Assembly (NCBI GenBank): GCA_051867655.1
Contig: JBJDYV010000092.1
Location: 1 to 31,927 of the forward strand
Length of the DNA: 31,927 bases
Source of the DNA: JAJPXI01 sp051867655
GTDB lineage: Bacteria > Bacillota > Clostridia > Oscillospirales > Oscillospiraceae
Direction: 5' to 3'
Positions 7,692-15,917 of this stretch are shown here, one piece after another. The position numbers and the translations under genes are program-made. The notes beneath the pieces are model-generated. The model made no database searches. It saw nothing but the letters and a program-made list of their open reading frames with translations, and had not been told where the DNA came from. Position 1 is the first letter of the stretch. Each line of letters begins with the position of its first letter.

Positions 7692-8750
7692 ATGATGAAG
7701 ACGAAACGAATTCCCATGCCCCTGCGCTACGGCATCAACCTGGTACTGACTGTGGCCCTCTGGGCCGTGCTCTTTGCCCTGATCCAGGCCGGCGTGATCA
7801 CCAACTACTGGTCGGGTATTCTGCTGACCATCGGCATCAACATCATCCTGGCGGTCTCCCTGAACATTGCCACCGGCTATCTGGGCCAGCTGCCTCTGGG
7901 CCACGCGGGCTTTATGGCGGTGGGCGCCTACGCGGGCGGTATCTTTATGAAAACCACGCCCCTGAACGCCCTGCTGAAGGAGGGCAATACGGCCGCCGCC
8001 GTGCCTTACATCATCCTGGCTCTGCTGATCTCCGGCATCGTGGCCGGGATCTTCGGCCTGATCATCGGCATCCCCGCCCTTCGCCTGAAGGGCGACTATC
8101 TGGCCATCATCACCCTGGGCTTTGGTGAGATCATCCGCGTGATCCTGACCAACATCGACTCGGTGCTGGGCTTCAAGTTCACCTACGGCGCCGCCGGTTT
8201 GAAGCAGATCCCCATGATCTCCAGCTTCACCCTGGTGTTCATCTGCGTGGCGGTGACCTGCCTGGTCATCCACCTGGTCATGAAATCCCGTCACGGCCGG
8301 GCCATCCTGTCCATCCGGGAGAATGAGATCGCCGCGGAGAGCTGCGGCATCAACACCACCTACTACAAAGTCATGGCTTTTGTCATGTCGGCCTTCTTCG
8401 CCGGAATCGCCGGCTGCCTGTATGCCGGCTATTTGGGCTCCCTGTTCCCCTCCACCTTCAAGTTCATGAAGTCCATCGAGATCCTGGTCATGGTGGTGCT
8501 GGGCGGCATGGGCTCCATGCTGGGCTCCGTCCTGGCCGCCGGTGTTCTGACCGTCATCACCGAGCTGCTGCGCTCGGTGGGCGACCTGCGCATGGTGGCC
8601 TACTCGCTGGTGCTGGTCATCATGATGATCTTCCGGCCCAAGGGACTGCTGGGTACTTATGACTTCTCCCTGTCCCGCATCCTGGAGAAGGGGCTCAATT
8701 TCATCGGCAAAGGACGCAAAAAGGCCGGAAAGGAGGCGGACTCCGAATGA
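7692..8750 (+). CDS. livM: Branched-chain amino acid ABC transporter permease LivM, first system
   Basis: This is a 352-residue LivM-class permease. Visible hallmarks are ILAVSLNIATGYLGQLPLGHAGFMAVGAY near residue 55, the LRLKGDYLAIITLGFGEIIR stretch near 132-151, the coupling helix in GRAILSIRENEIAAESCGIN, and a C-terminal FRPKGLLG before a Lys-rich tail. It pairs with LivH. A GGGGGCGG ribosome site precedes two adjacent ATG codons (7692 and 7695); I use the first. The end overlaps livG by 4 nt (ATGA). Length is normal, in contrast to the LivM of the second system. Confidence 0.93.
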   Translation: MMKTKRIPMPLRYGINLVLTVALWAVLFALIQAGVITNYWSGILLTIGINIILAVSLNIATGYLGQLPLGHAGFMAVGAYAGGIFMKTTPLNALLKEGNTAAAVPYIILALLISGIVAGIFGLIIGIPALRLKGDYLAIITLGFGEIIRVILTNIDSVLGFKFTYGAAGLKQIPMISSFTLVFICVAVTCLVIHLVMKSRHGRAILSIRENEIAAESCGINTTYYKVMAFVMSAFFAGIAGCLYAGYLGSLFPSTFKFMKSIEILVMVVLGGMGSMLGSVLAAGVLTVITELLRSVGDLRMVAYSLVLVIMMIFRPKGLLGTYDFSLSRILEKGLNFIGKGRKKAGKEADSE

Positions 8751-9604
8751 GCGGAACTCATCGGCGTATTCCCGAGACCAAGCTGGTTCCGGTGCCCAAC
8801 CCCAACATCATCCCCGAGCGTGATGTGGACAAATCTCCCATTTTGGAGGCCCGCCACCTGGGCATCGACTTCGGCGGCCTGACCGCCGTCAACGATTTCA
8901 ACATGGCCATCGGCCGCACCGAGATCGCCGGCCTGATTGGTCCCAACGGCGCGGGCAAGACCACGGTGTTCAACCTGATCACCAAGGTTTATCAGCCCAC
9001 CCGCGGTACCATCCTGCTGGACGGTGTGGACACCCACAGCATGAGCACTGTGCAGATCAACAAGGCGGGCATTGCCCGTACCTTCCAGAACATCCGTCTG
9101 TTCAAGGATCTGACGGTGCTGGACAATGTGCTCATCGGCCTGCACAACGACATGAGCTATAATCTGGCCACCTCCATCCTGCGGCTGCCCCAGTACTGGA
9201 AGGCCGAAAAGGTTGCCAAGGATCGGGCGCTGGAGCTGCTGTCCATCTTCAACATGGAGGGCATGGCCGACGCCAAGGCGGGCTCCCTGCCCTACGGCGC
9301 TCAGCGCCGTCTGGAGATCGTCCGCGCCCTGGCCACCAACCCCTCCCTCCTGCTTCTGGACGAGCCGGCGGCGGGCATGAACCCCTCTGAGACCGGCGAG
9401 CTGATGGACAACATCGTCAAGATTCGCGATACCTTCCAGATTGCCATCATGCTGATCGAGCACGATATGAGCCTGGTCATGGGCATCTGCGAGGGCATCT
9501 GCGTGCTCAACTTCGGCCAGATCATCGCCAAAGGCACCCCGGACGAGATCAAAAACAACCCGGAGGTCATTGCGGCCTACCTGGGCACCAAAAAGGAGGG
9601 GTGA
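8747..9604 (+). CDS. livG: Branched-chain amino acid ABC transporter ATPase LivG, first system
   Basis: This 285-residue ATPase powers the LivHM pore. Walker A is GPNGAGKTT near residue 65, the Q-loop is in IARTFQNIRLF, the family-typical signature is LPYGAQRRLEI, Walker B with catalytic Glu is LLLLDEPAAGMNP, and the switch His is in IEHDMSLV. The protein begins with about 25 extra residues before the ABC domain, longer than usual for LivG. The start overlaps livM (ATGA). The LPYG-type signature instead of LSGG is normal for LivG. Confidence 0.94.
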   Translation: MSGTHRRIPETKLVPVPNPNIIPERDVDKSPILEARHLGIDFGGLTAVNDFNMAIGRTEIAGLIGPNGAGKTTVFNLITKVYQPTRGTILLDGVDTHSMSTVQINKAGIARTFQNIRLFKDLTVLDNVLIGLHNDMSYNLATSILRLPQYWKAEKVAKDRALELLSIFNMEGMADAKAGSLPYGAQRRLEIVRALATNPSLLLLDEPAAGMNPSETGELMDNIVKIRDTFQIAIMLIEHDMSLVMGICEGICVLNFGQIIAKGTPDEIKNNPEVIAAYLGTKKEG

Positions 9605-9606
9605 AT

Positions 9607-10311
9607 ATGCTGCTGAAGGTCGAAGACATCAACGTGTATTACGGCGCCATTCACGCCATCAAGGATATTTCCTTTGAGGTCAGTGAGGGCGAAGTGGTCA
9701 CCCTGATCGGCGCCAACGGCGCCGGAAAATCCACCATTCTGAAGACCGTCTCCGGTCTGCTGCGCAGCAAGACCGGCTCCATCGAATTTTTGGGGGAGAA
9801 GATCGGAAGCGTGGCTCCCCATAAGATCGTCAACCGCGGTCTGGCCCATGTGCCCGAGGGACGCCGGGTATTCACCCGCATGAGTGTGGAGGAGAACCTG
9901 GAGATGGGCGCCTACACCCGGCCCAACAACGAGGTGAACGACAGCCTCGCGCTGGTCTATGAGCAGTTCCCCCGCCTGAAGGAGCGCCGCAAGCAGGTCG
10001 CGGGCACCCTGTCCGGCGGTGAGCAGCAGATGCTGGCCATGGGCCGCGCGCTTATGTCCAAGCCCAAGCTGCTGATGCTGGATGAGCCCTCCATGGGTCT
10101 GGCACCCATCCTGGTGGATCAGATTTTTGAGATCATCCATTCCCTGCACCAGGCGGGCACCACCATCCTGCTGGTGGAGCAGAACGCCCAGATGGCTCTG
10201 TCCGTGGCTGACCGCGGCTACGTGCTGGAAACCGGCCGCATCGTCAACAGCGGCGAGGGCAAAGCCCTTCTGGAGGATGAGAGCGTCAAGAAGGCTTACC
10301 TGGGCGGCTGA
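9607..10311 (+). CDS. livF: Branched-chain amino acid ABC transporter ATPase LivF, first system
   Basis: This is a 234-residue ABC ATPase, the second motor subunit. It shows Walker A GANGAGKST, the LivF-typical HVPEGRRVFTRMSVEENLEMG, signature LSGGEQQM, Walker B LLMLDEPSMGLAP and a switch His position replaced by VEQN, as is normal in LivF. I place the start at ATG 9607 because GGAGG (9595-9599) lies 7 nt upstream; a GTG at 9601 is in frame but only 1 nt from that site. It is the last gene of the operon and is followed by a bidirectional terminator. Confidence 0.94.
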   Translation: MLLKVEDINVYYGAIHAIKDISFEVSEGEVVTLIGANGAGKSTILKTVSGLLRSKTGSIEFLGEKIGSVAPHKIVNRGLAHVPEGRRVFTRMSVEENLEMGAYTRPNNEVNDSLALVYEQFPRLKERRKQVAGTLSGGEQQMLAMGRALMSKPKLLMLDEPSMGLAPILVDQIFEIIHSLHQAGTTILLVEQNAQMALSVADRGYVLETGRIVNSGEGKALLEDESVKKAYLGG

Positions 10312-10331
10312 TTACATTTAAAATATGACAC

Positions 10332-10371
10332 AAAAAGACCGAACCGTGGAATTCCGCGGTTCGGCCTTTTT
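10332..10371. terminator. Bidirectional terminator between the two Liv operons
   Basis: An 18-bp stem (10332-10349 with 10354-10371) has loop AATT, one A-C mismatch and one G-T pair. A5 is at the left foot and T5 at the right, so both convergent livF genes can end here. Confidence 0.92.
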
Positions 10372-10385
10372 CGTTCAAAAAGTTT

Positions 10386-11081
10386 TTAGCCCAGATAGGC
10401 TTTTTTCACGGCCTCGTTGTTCAGCAGCTCCTTGCCGGGGCCGGACAGGGTGATGCGCCCGGTCTCCAGCACGTAGCCCAGATCGGCGGTGTGGAGCGCC
10501 ATATTGGCGTTTTGCTCCACCAGCAGGATGGTGGTGCCCTGTTTGTTGATCTCCTTAATGATCTCAAAGATGCCCTTGACCACCAGAGGAGCCAGACCCA
10601 AACTGGGTTCGTCCATCATCATGATTTTGGGGCGGGACATCAGGGCGCGGCCCACGGCCAGCATCTGCTGTTCGCCGCCGGACAGGGTGCCGGCCGCCTG
10701 CCAGGAGCGCTCCTTCAGGCGGGGGAACAGGTCGTAGACCCAGCGCAGGTCCTCGTCCAGGCTGTCCTTGCGCAGGTAGGCGCCGATCTTCAGGTTTTCC
10801 AGCACCGTCAGGTCGGGGAACACCCGCCGGCCCTCGGGCACCAGGGTGATGCCCTTGGATACGATCTTGTCGGGGGACAGGGCGGTGATGTCCTCGGCCT
10901 GCAGGCGGATCCGGCCGCTGGCGGGCTTGACCAGACCGGCGATGGTGCGCAGGGTGGTGGACTTGCCCGCGCCGTTGGCACCGATCAGGGTCACGATCTG
11001 GCGCTCGGGCACCTCAAAGGAGATGCCCTTGACGGCCTCGATGCCGCCGTAGCTCACTTTCAGGTTATCAATCTTCAGCAT
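10386..11081 (-). CDS. livF: Branched-chain amino acid ABC transporter ATPase LivF, second system
   Basis: This is a 231-residue LivF-class ATPase with Walker A GANGAGKST, LVPEGRRVFPDLTVLENLKIG, signature LSGGEQQM, Walker B MMMDEPSLGLAP and VEQN after it. It is clearly homologous to the other LivF in this window but different at many positions, so it is not a recent copy. Its start lies 14 nt inside livG of the same operon. It is the last gene before the shared terminator. Confidence 0.94.
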   Translation of the reverse strand: MLKIDNLKVSYGGIEAVKGISFEVPERQIVTLIGANGAGKSTTLRTIAGLVKPASGRIRLQAEDITALSPDKIVSKGITLVPEGRRVFPDLTVLENLKIGAYLRKDSLDEDLRWVYDLFPRLKERSWQAAGTLSGGEQQMLAVGRALMSRPKIMMMDEPSLGLAPLVVKGIFEIIKEINKQGTTILLVEQNANMALHTADLGYVLETGRITLSGPGKELLNNEAVKKAYLG

Positions 11082-11916
11082 CGTCTGCCACCCCCAAATA
11101 TGCGTCGATGACGCGCTGGTTGCTCTGAACTTCGGCGGGCGTGCCGTGGGCGATCAGCTTGCCGAAGTCCAGGACATAGATGCGCTCGGAGATCTGCATG
11201 ACCAGATCCATGTGGTGCTCGATCATAAAGATGGTCAGATCGTATTCGCTGCGGATCTGCTTGATGAAGTCGGTCAGCTCCTGGGTCTCCTGGGGGTTCA
11301 TGCCGGCGGCCGGCTCGTCCAGGAGCAGCAGCTTGGGCTCGGTGGCCAGGGCGCGGGCGATCTCCAGCCGGCGCTGCAGGCCGTAGGGTAGGCTGCCCGC
11401 GACCTCGTCCTTCAGATGGGCCAGGTTCTGCTCCTCCAGCAGGGCCATGGCCTCCTCCCGCATCCGCGCCTCCTCCTTGGCATTCAGGCGGAAGGTGGCG
11501 GACAGGAAGTTCTGCTTGGCGCGCATATGCTTGGCGATCAGCACGTTCTCAAATACCGTCAGGGCAGAGAACAGGCGAATGTTCTGGAAGGTACGGGCGA
11601 TGCCCAGTTGGGTGATCTTGTCAGGAGTGGGGTGGACGGACTGGGTAAACATGCCGTTGTTTTCACCGGCATAGGTTTTTTTCATCTTGCCCTTCGGGTG
11701 GTTTTCCACCATGGTTTCACCCATGAAGGAGACGCGGCCGTTGGTGGGCTCATACACGCCGGTGATGCAGTTGAAGGCGGTGGTCTTGCCGGCGCCGTTG
11801 GGGCCAATCAGGGCCACGATCTCGCCCTCGTTGACCTCCAGGGACAGGTCGTTGACGGCGATGACGCCGCCGAACTGCATGGTCACATGATCCATGGTCA
11901 GAACAGTCTGGCTCAT
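11068..11916 (-). CDS. livG: Branched-chain amino acid ABC transporter ATPase LivG, second system
   Basis: This 282-residue ATPase has Walker A GPNGAGKTT near residue 38, Q-loop LGIARTFQNIRLF, signature LPYGLQRRLEIARA, Walker B LLLLDEPAAGMNP and switch His in MIEHHMDLV. Between Walker A and the Q-loop it carries an extended hydrophilic stretch (around GKMKKTYAGENNGMFTQ) that the other LivG lacks. The start overlaps the end of livM by 4 nt, and its end overlaps livF by 14 nt, so translation of the three is tightly coupled. Confidence 0.94.
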   Translation of the reverse strand: MSQTVLTMDHVTMQFGGVIAVNDLSLEVNEGEIVALIGPNGAGKTTAFNCITGVYEPTNGRVSFMGETMVENHPKGKMKKTYAGENNGMFTQSVHPTPDKITQLGIARTFQNIRLFSALTVFENVLIAKHMRAKQNFLSATFRLNAKEEARMREEAMALLEEQNLAHLKDEVAGSLPYGLQRRLEIARALATEPKLLLLDEPAAGMNPQETQELTDFIKQIRSEYDLTIFMIEHHMDLVMQISERIYVLDFGKLIAHGTPAEVQSNQRVIDAYLGVADDAED

Positions 11917-13310
11917 TGCGCATCCTCCTTCCCCGCTGATTTTTTACGTCGTTTGAACAGGTCTGTCAATTCCCGGTTGCCCATGATGCCCCGGCGGAAG
12001 AAGAGCACCACGACCATGATGATGATGGAGAAGACCACCATACGGAAGCCGCCGCGCAGGAAGGGCATCTGCAGAGTTCCGGTAACGGCGAAGTATACCA
12101 GCCAAGCCATCAGCGCCAGGGCCACCGCCCAGAGAACCACTAGCTTCCACATGGGTACGGGACGCGAGGAATTTTTGCGTGCTTTGCGGGTCAGCAGGAG
12201 CGTGCCGCCGATGACGACCACGGCGAAGATCACGATGAAAAGGACCCGCTTGGGATCGGTAGACGAGCGGAACACCGTTTCGGTATCCAGAAAACGCAGC
12301 CACCACTCGGAGCAGGCCACATACAGGAAGGTGGCGATGCAGGAGCCGGAGATGGAGCCGAGGCCGCCGATGACCACGATCAAAAGGATCTCATAGGTCA
12401 TGGTGGTGGTGTAGACCTTTGCCTGGGCGTTGGCCACATACATAGCGAACAGGGCACCGCTGACTCCGGCGAAGAAGGAGGAGATGCAGAAGGACAGCCG
12501 CTTGTGCTTGGCCAGATTGATGCCCATGGCCTCGGCGGCAACCTCGTCCTCCCGGATGGCCTTGAAGGCCCGGCCGTAGGAGGAGTTGATCAGCATGACG
12601 ACCAGAATGATGCAGAGGATGGCGATCAGGAACGGGACGAACGTGGACAGGCGCAGCACAATCTGGCCGTTCGAGTTGGTGATGTTGAAGCTGGAGAAGG
12701 TGGGGAAGCTCTTGATCATGTTGGCACCGTTGGTGACGGGGCCCAGCCTCTGCCACTGGAAGACGGCACGGAGGATCTCCGCGAATCCCAGGGTAGCGAT
12801 GGCCAGGTAGTCGCTTTTCAGGCGCAGAACCGGCAGACCGATCAGCCAGGCGAAGAAGGCAGCCACGCAGCCGGCCAGGATAATGGCCACCAGGACGGCC
12901 AAAACCAGGCTGACGGCGCCGCCCGCGCCGGAGGTGCCGAACAGGCTTCCGAACAGGTCGGGCAGGGAGAACTTCACGGCGGAGCCGCCGAACAGGTAAT
13001 AGACCTGGTCCTTGTTCTCCATGGGGACGGACAGAATGGCATAGGTGTAAGCGCCCAGCAGCATGAAACCCGCCTGCCCCAGGGAGAACAGGCCGGTAAA
13101 GCCGGTCAGCAGGTTCATGGACACGGCGGCCAAAGCGTAGACCGCGCCTTTTTTCAGCACGGTAAACAGCTGGCTGGTGGGAAGCAGGACTTTGGGAACG
13201 CTGGGGAGAAGGGCGCTCAGATTCTCCAGCAGGACCACCAGAGCCAGAACGGCCACCGCGCAGATCAGGGCGATCCAGGTGCTTTTCTTGTTTTCTTTCT
13301 GTTTGATCAT
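11913..13310 (-). CDS. livM: Branched-chain amino acid ABC transporter permease LivM, second system, with extra membrane segments
   Basis: This is a LivM-class permease of 465 residues, more than 100 longer than the other LivM here. Normal LivM features are LLTGFTGLFSLGQAGFMLLG at 68-87, LRLKSDYLAIATLGFAEILR at 162-181, AFKAIREDEVAAEAMGIN at 248-265 and GGLGSISGS at 315-323. Two additions are seen: a loop at about 95-130 (with YYLFGGSAVKF), and a segment at about 342-416 holding two further hydrophobic stretches (about 356-374 and 388-409) separated by a basic linker. After it the usual LivM end (FRMVVFSIIIMVVVLFFRRG) resumes. The extra pair would keep the topology of the terminus. Start ATG 13310; the end overlaps livG. 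Confidence 0.92.
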   Translation of the reverse strand: MIKQKENKKSTWIALICAVAVLALVVLLENLSALLPSVPKVLLPTSQLFTVLKKGAVYALAAVSMNLLTGFTGLFSLGQAGFMLLGAYTYAILSVPMENKDQVYYLFGGSAVKFSLPDLFGSLFGTSGAGGAVSLVLAVLVAIILAGCVAAFFAWLIGLPVLRLKSDYLAIATLGFAEILRAVFQWQRLGPVTNGANMIKSFPTFSSFNITNSNGQIVLRLSTFVPFLIAILCIILVVMLINSSYGRAFKAIREDEVAAEAMGINLAKHKRLSFCISSFFAGVSGALFAMYVANAQAKVYTTTMTYEILLIVVIGGLGSISGSCIATFLYVACSEWWLRFLDTETVFRSSTDPKRVLFIVIFAVVVIGGTLLLTRKARKNSSRPVPMWKLVVLWAVALALMAWLVYFAVTGTLQMPFLRGGFRMVVFSIIIMVVVLFFRRGIMGNRELTDLFKRRKKSAGKEDAQ

Positions 13311-13322
13311 GTGCGCACCCCC

Positions 13323-14210
13323 TTAGACCTTATCCGTGGCCTTCTCACCAAACAGGCCGGTGGGCTTGAACACCAGGATGATGATGAGCAGGGCGAAGGT
13401 GAAGGCATCGGAGAACACGGAAACGTCCCATGCGGAGGGGAGGGCCTTGATGATGGTCTCACAGATGCCGATGATGAAGGCTCCGATGACCGCACCGGGA
13501 ATGGAGCCGATGCCGCCGAACACCGCCGCCACGAAGGCCTTCAGGCCGGGCAGAGAGCCGATGGTGGGAGTGACGGCGGAGTAGTTGGTAAAGTACAGGA
13601 TAGAGCCGATGGCAGCCAGAGCCGAGCCGATCACGAAGGTGGCCGAGATGACGTTGTTGATTTTGATGCCCATGAGCTGGGCGGTCTCAAAGTCCTTGGA
13701 TACGGCACGCATGGCCATACCGACCTTGGTACGATTGATCAGCAGGGTCAGCAGCACCACCAGAAGGATCACCAGGAAGGGGGTCAGGATGACCACCCAC
13801 TTGGTGGGGGTGCCGGCGATGGTGATGGTATCGGACAGACCGGGGATGGTAGGATAGGTCATGGGCTGGCCGCCGGTGACGTAGGTGGCGGTGTTCTGCA
13901 GCAGGTAGCTGACGCCGATGGCGGAGATCATGACCGACATACGGGGCGCCTGCCGCAGGGGCCGGTAGGCCACGCGCTCGATCACATAGGCCAGAATGAC
14001 GGTCAGGATAATGACCAGCGGAAGCGCGATGTACAGGGGCAGACTGCTGGAGAGGTAAATGCCCACCAGACCGGCCACCATGAACACATCGCCGTGGGCG
14101 AAGTTGATCAGACGCAGGATGCCGTACACCATGGTGTAGCCGATGGCGATCAGGGCATACTGTCCGCCCACCGAAATGCCGGAGAGTAGGACGGAAATGA
14201 TATATTCCAT
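13323..14210 (-). CDS. livH: Branched-chain amino acid ABC transporter permease LivH, second system
   Basis: This is a 295-residue LivH-class permease. It begins with MEYIISVLLSGISVGGQYAL, followed by IGYTMVYGILRLINFAHGD, matching the LivH hallmark. The coupling segment is GMAMRAVSKDFETAQLMGIK, and the C-terminus has GSIPGAVIGAFIIGICETI. I set the start at ATG 14210 because a GGGAGG site lies just upstream. The frame stays open for 90 more codons, but those would run through the intercistronic stem-loops and into the preceding binding-protein gene. It lies 12 nt from livM. Confidence 0.93.
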   Translation of the reverse strand: MEYIISVLLSGISVGGQYALIAIGYTMVYGILRLINFAHGDVFMVAGLVGIYLSSSLPLYIALPLVIILTVILAYVIERVAYRPLRQAPRMSVMISAIGVSYLLQNTATYVTGGQPMTYPTIPGLSDTITIAGTPTKWVVILTPFLVILLVVLLTLLINRTKVGMAMRAVSKDFETAQLMGIKINNVISATFVIGSALAAIGSILYFTNYSAVTPTIGSLPGLKAFVAAVFGGIGSIPGAVIGAFIIGICETIIKALPSAWDVSVFSDAFTFALLIIILVFKPTGLFGEKATDKV

Positions 14211-14235
14211 AGGGTAACCTCCCTCTTTTACAAAT

Positions 14236-14337
14236 TTGGGCTGTCTCGAAAAGGGCCCAAACACGGCCTTTTTCGAGGCAGCCCAAGCCCTTCGTAAAGG
14301 CGCTGCTTGGCGGAGGCATCCGCCCCCGCCAAGCTGC
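14236..14337 (-). promoter_or_regulatory. Intercistronic stem-loops after the second Liv binding-protein gene
   Basis: The gap between the binding-protein stop and livH holds two large hairpins. One has a stem of about 17 bp (14236-14252 with 14270-14286, one G-T pair) that can extend through a further GC block. The other is a 9-bp stem (14305-14313 with 14326-14334), extended by two pairs beyond a T-T mismatch; its loop contains an alternative GGCGGA/TCCGCC pairing. No long T tract follows in the minus direction, so a stabilising or attenuating role is more likely than full termination. Confidence 0.65.
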
Positions 14338-14361
14338 AGAAAGTACAAGGATCGATTTAAA

Positions 14362-15570
14362 TTAGCTGGGGGAGCCGGTCTGCTGCTTCTCCAGAACCCA
14401 AGTGCCGTCAGCGGTGTTGGTCTTAATGAACGCGGTGTCACGGATCGCGTCGCCGTTGACAGGCTCGAAAGCGATGTCACCGGACACGCCGGAATAAGTT
14501 ACGTCGGGCAGAGCAGCCTTGATGTCGGCGGGATCAACGCTGTTGGCAGCCTTGATGGCCTCCAGAGCAACATAGTAGGCGTCATAGCCCATGGCAGTGA
14601 CGGCGGAGATGGTGTCGTTGCCGCCGTTGGAGTCCTTGGCGGCGGAGTTGGTGTTGATGTAGTTCTTGATGCCGTCGTCAAACGCAGTGGAGCCGCCCTC
14701 CTGATAGAAGGTGGAGACGTAGACCTGGATGTCGGTGCCCTTCAGAGCTTCCAGAACCATGTTGTCATCCAGGGTGTCGGAGCCCAGGATGGGGGCCTCG
14801 ATGCCCAGGGAGTCGGCCTGGGTGATGATCTGGGTGGCGTAAGCGATGGAGACGGGGGTGAAGATGACGTCGGCGCCCTCACTCTTGGCCTTGTTCAGGT
14901 AAGAGGTGAAGTCGGAGTTGTTGGTGGGGAAGGAGTCCTTGATGACCTTGCCGCCGGCGGCGGTGAAGACCTGCTCAAAGAAGGCCACCAGGCCCTGGTC
15001 GTACTCGTTGCCGGCTTCGCCCAGGCAGTAGGCGACCTTGGCGTCAAACTTGTCCATGGCGAAGTTGGCCAGGACGTCAGCCTGGAAGTCGTCCAGGAAG
15101 CAGATGCGGAAGTAGTAGTCGTTGCCGGCGGTGACGTTGGGGTTGGTGCAGGTCACGCCGATAGCGGCCAGACCGGCCTCGTCAAACTTGGGGCCGCCGG
15201 CCATGGCGCAGCCGGAGCCGTAAGTGCCCAGAACCAGAGACACACCAGCGCTGACCAGATCGGCGGCAGCGGAGGGAGCCTTGTCGGTGGAAGAGCCGTT
15301 GTCGGCGGGAACCAGCTCGACCGTGTACTCCACACCGTTCACGGTGACAGTGGGGGTCTCGGCATTGGCGTACTGCATGCCCAGATATTCCTTCTTGCCG
15401 CCGGAAGCGGAGTCGCCGGTCAGAGGCTCGAACACGCCGATCTTGACGACGTTGCCGCTGCTGGATTTTCCGCTATCCTTGCTGGCGGAGCCGGAGCTGG
15501 AGTTGGAGCAGCCAGCCGCCAGAGCAAAGATCATGGCGCAGGCCAGAAGCAGAGAAAGTAACTTTTTCAA
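14362..15570 (-). CDS. Branched-chain amino acid-type ABC substrate-binding lipoprotein, second system (TTG start)
   Basis: This is a 402-residue LivJ/LivK-class (Peripla_BP_6) lipoprotein. From the chosen start the N-terminus reads MKKLLSLLLACAMIFALAAG followed by the lipobox Cys at residue 21, then a Ser/Gly-rich linker. The mature part begins VVKIGVFEPLTGDSASGGKK and contains GAKVAY-like and GADVIFTPVSIAYATQII blocks typical of the family. The start is TTG at 15570: the ribosome site GGAGG (15583-15579) is 8 nt upstream of it, whereas the in-frame ATG at 15576 is only 2 nt away and a TTG at 15591 lies upstream of the site. It is the first gene of the second SBP-H-M-G-F operon. The sequence differs widely from the first binding protein, so ligand range may differ. 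Confidence 0.88.
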   Translation of the reverse strand: MKKLLSLLLACAMIFALAAGCSNSSSGSASKDSGKSSSGNVVKIGVFEPLTGDSASGGKKEYLGMQYANAETPTVTVNGVEYTVELVPADNGSSTDKAPSAAADLVSAGVSLVLGTYGSGCAMAGGPKFDEAGLAAIGVTCTNPNVTAGNDYYFRICFLDDFQADVLANFAMDKFDAKVAYCLGEAGNEYDQGLVAFFEQVFTAAGGKVIKDSFPTNNSDFTSYLNKAKSEGADVIFTPVSIAYATQIITQADSLGIEAPILGSDTLDDNMVLEALKGTDIQVYVSTFYQEGGSTAFDDGIKNYINTNSAAKDSNGGNDTISAVTAMGYDAYYVALEAIKAANSVDPADIKAALPDVTYSGVSGDIAFEPVNGDAIRDTAFIKTNTADGTWVLEKQQTGSPS

Positions 15571-15662
15571 AACCATATCCTCCTGTTTCAAGGGGCCAAA
15601 GGCCCGATATTGAAGCGGTGTCCTTGTACAGGAAACAAGTGTGCACAGAAAACCGCTGCCCT

Positions 15663-15691
15663 ATTATACCAAAACGTCATCCCAAACGCAA
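15663..15691 (-). promoter_or_regulatory. Candidate sigma-A promoter of the second Liv operon
   Basis: On the minus strand a perfect -10 TATAAT (15668-15663) is preceded at 17 nt by TTGCGT (15691-15686), a weak -35 box. The resulting leader of about 85 nt includes a short GGGCC/GGCCC hairpin close to the ribosome site (15594-15606). The weak -35 suggests lower or regulated activity compared with the first Liv operon. Confidence 0.65.
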
Positions 15692-15850
15692 GAAAAAGAC
15701 ATCCAACAATGCAGAAATTATTTTGTGGAAAAAAACGAACCGGAACCCGGGAAAATCAGGACTTGTGAAGGGGTCCCTCTTTCCGGAGCAAGACCGGCTT
15801 GATTGGTGCGGAGCGTACGGAGAGCGGTTTCACCGGCGCAGGGACCGGAG
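15692..15850. other. Intergenic stretch without a supportable gene
   Basis: Between the second Liv promoter and the rha operon terminator I see only unremarkable sequence. A plus-strand reading frame of about 100 codons crosses it, but it runs through both the promoter and the terminator hairpin, is Arg/Lys-rich and has no ribosome site, so I do not call it. Confidence 0.6.
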
Positions 15851-15901
15851 AAAAAGAACAGTCCTCGCTTTACGAACATTTTTCGTAAAGCGGGGACTGT
15901 T
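15851..15901 (-). terminator. Terminator of the rhaBAD operon
   Basis: A 20-bp stem (15857-15876 with 15882-15901, one G-T pair) with a 5-nt loop lies 16 nt after the rhaD stop. In the minus direction it runs into TTCTTTTT (15858-15851), the T tract of an intrinsic terminator. Confidence 0.88.
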
Positions 15902-15917
15902 TGCGGATGGCTTCCGG

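Noticed and set aside
6720..8294. Minus-strand open frame of 524 codons opposite livH and livM
   Set aside because: Composition dominated by His, Asp, Gln and Gly, no family features; a shadow of the permease genes.
12504..14189. Plus-strand open frame of 561 codons opposite the second livM and livH
   Set aside because: A shadow with Gln/Asp/Gly-rich sequence and no ribosome site; the minus-strand genes have full family motifs.
14211..14480. 90-codon N-terminal extension of the second livH
   Set aside because: It overlaps the end of the binding-protein gene and two intercistronic hairpins; ATG 14210 has a good ribosome site and the LivH N-terminus begins there.
10386..15570. Recent inverted duplication of the first Liv operon
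   Set aside because: Corresponding proteins differ throughout in residues and in length, especially LivM and LivG, so the two operons are old paralogues or separate acquisitions.
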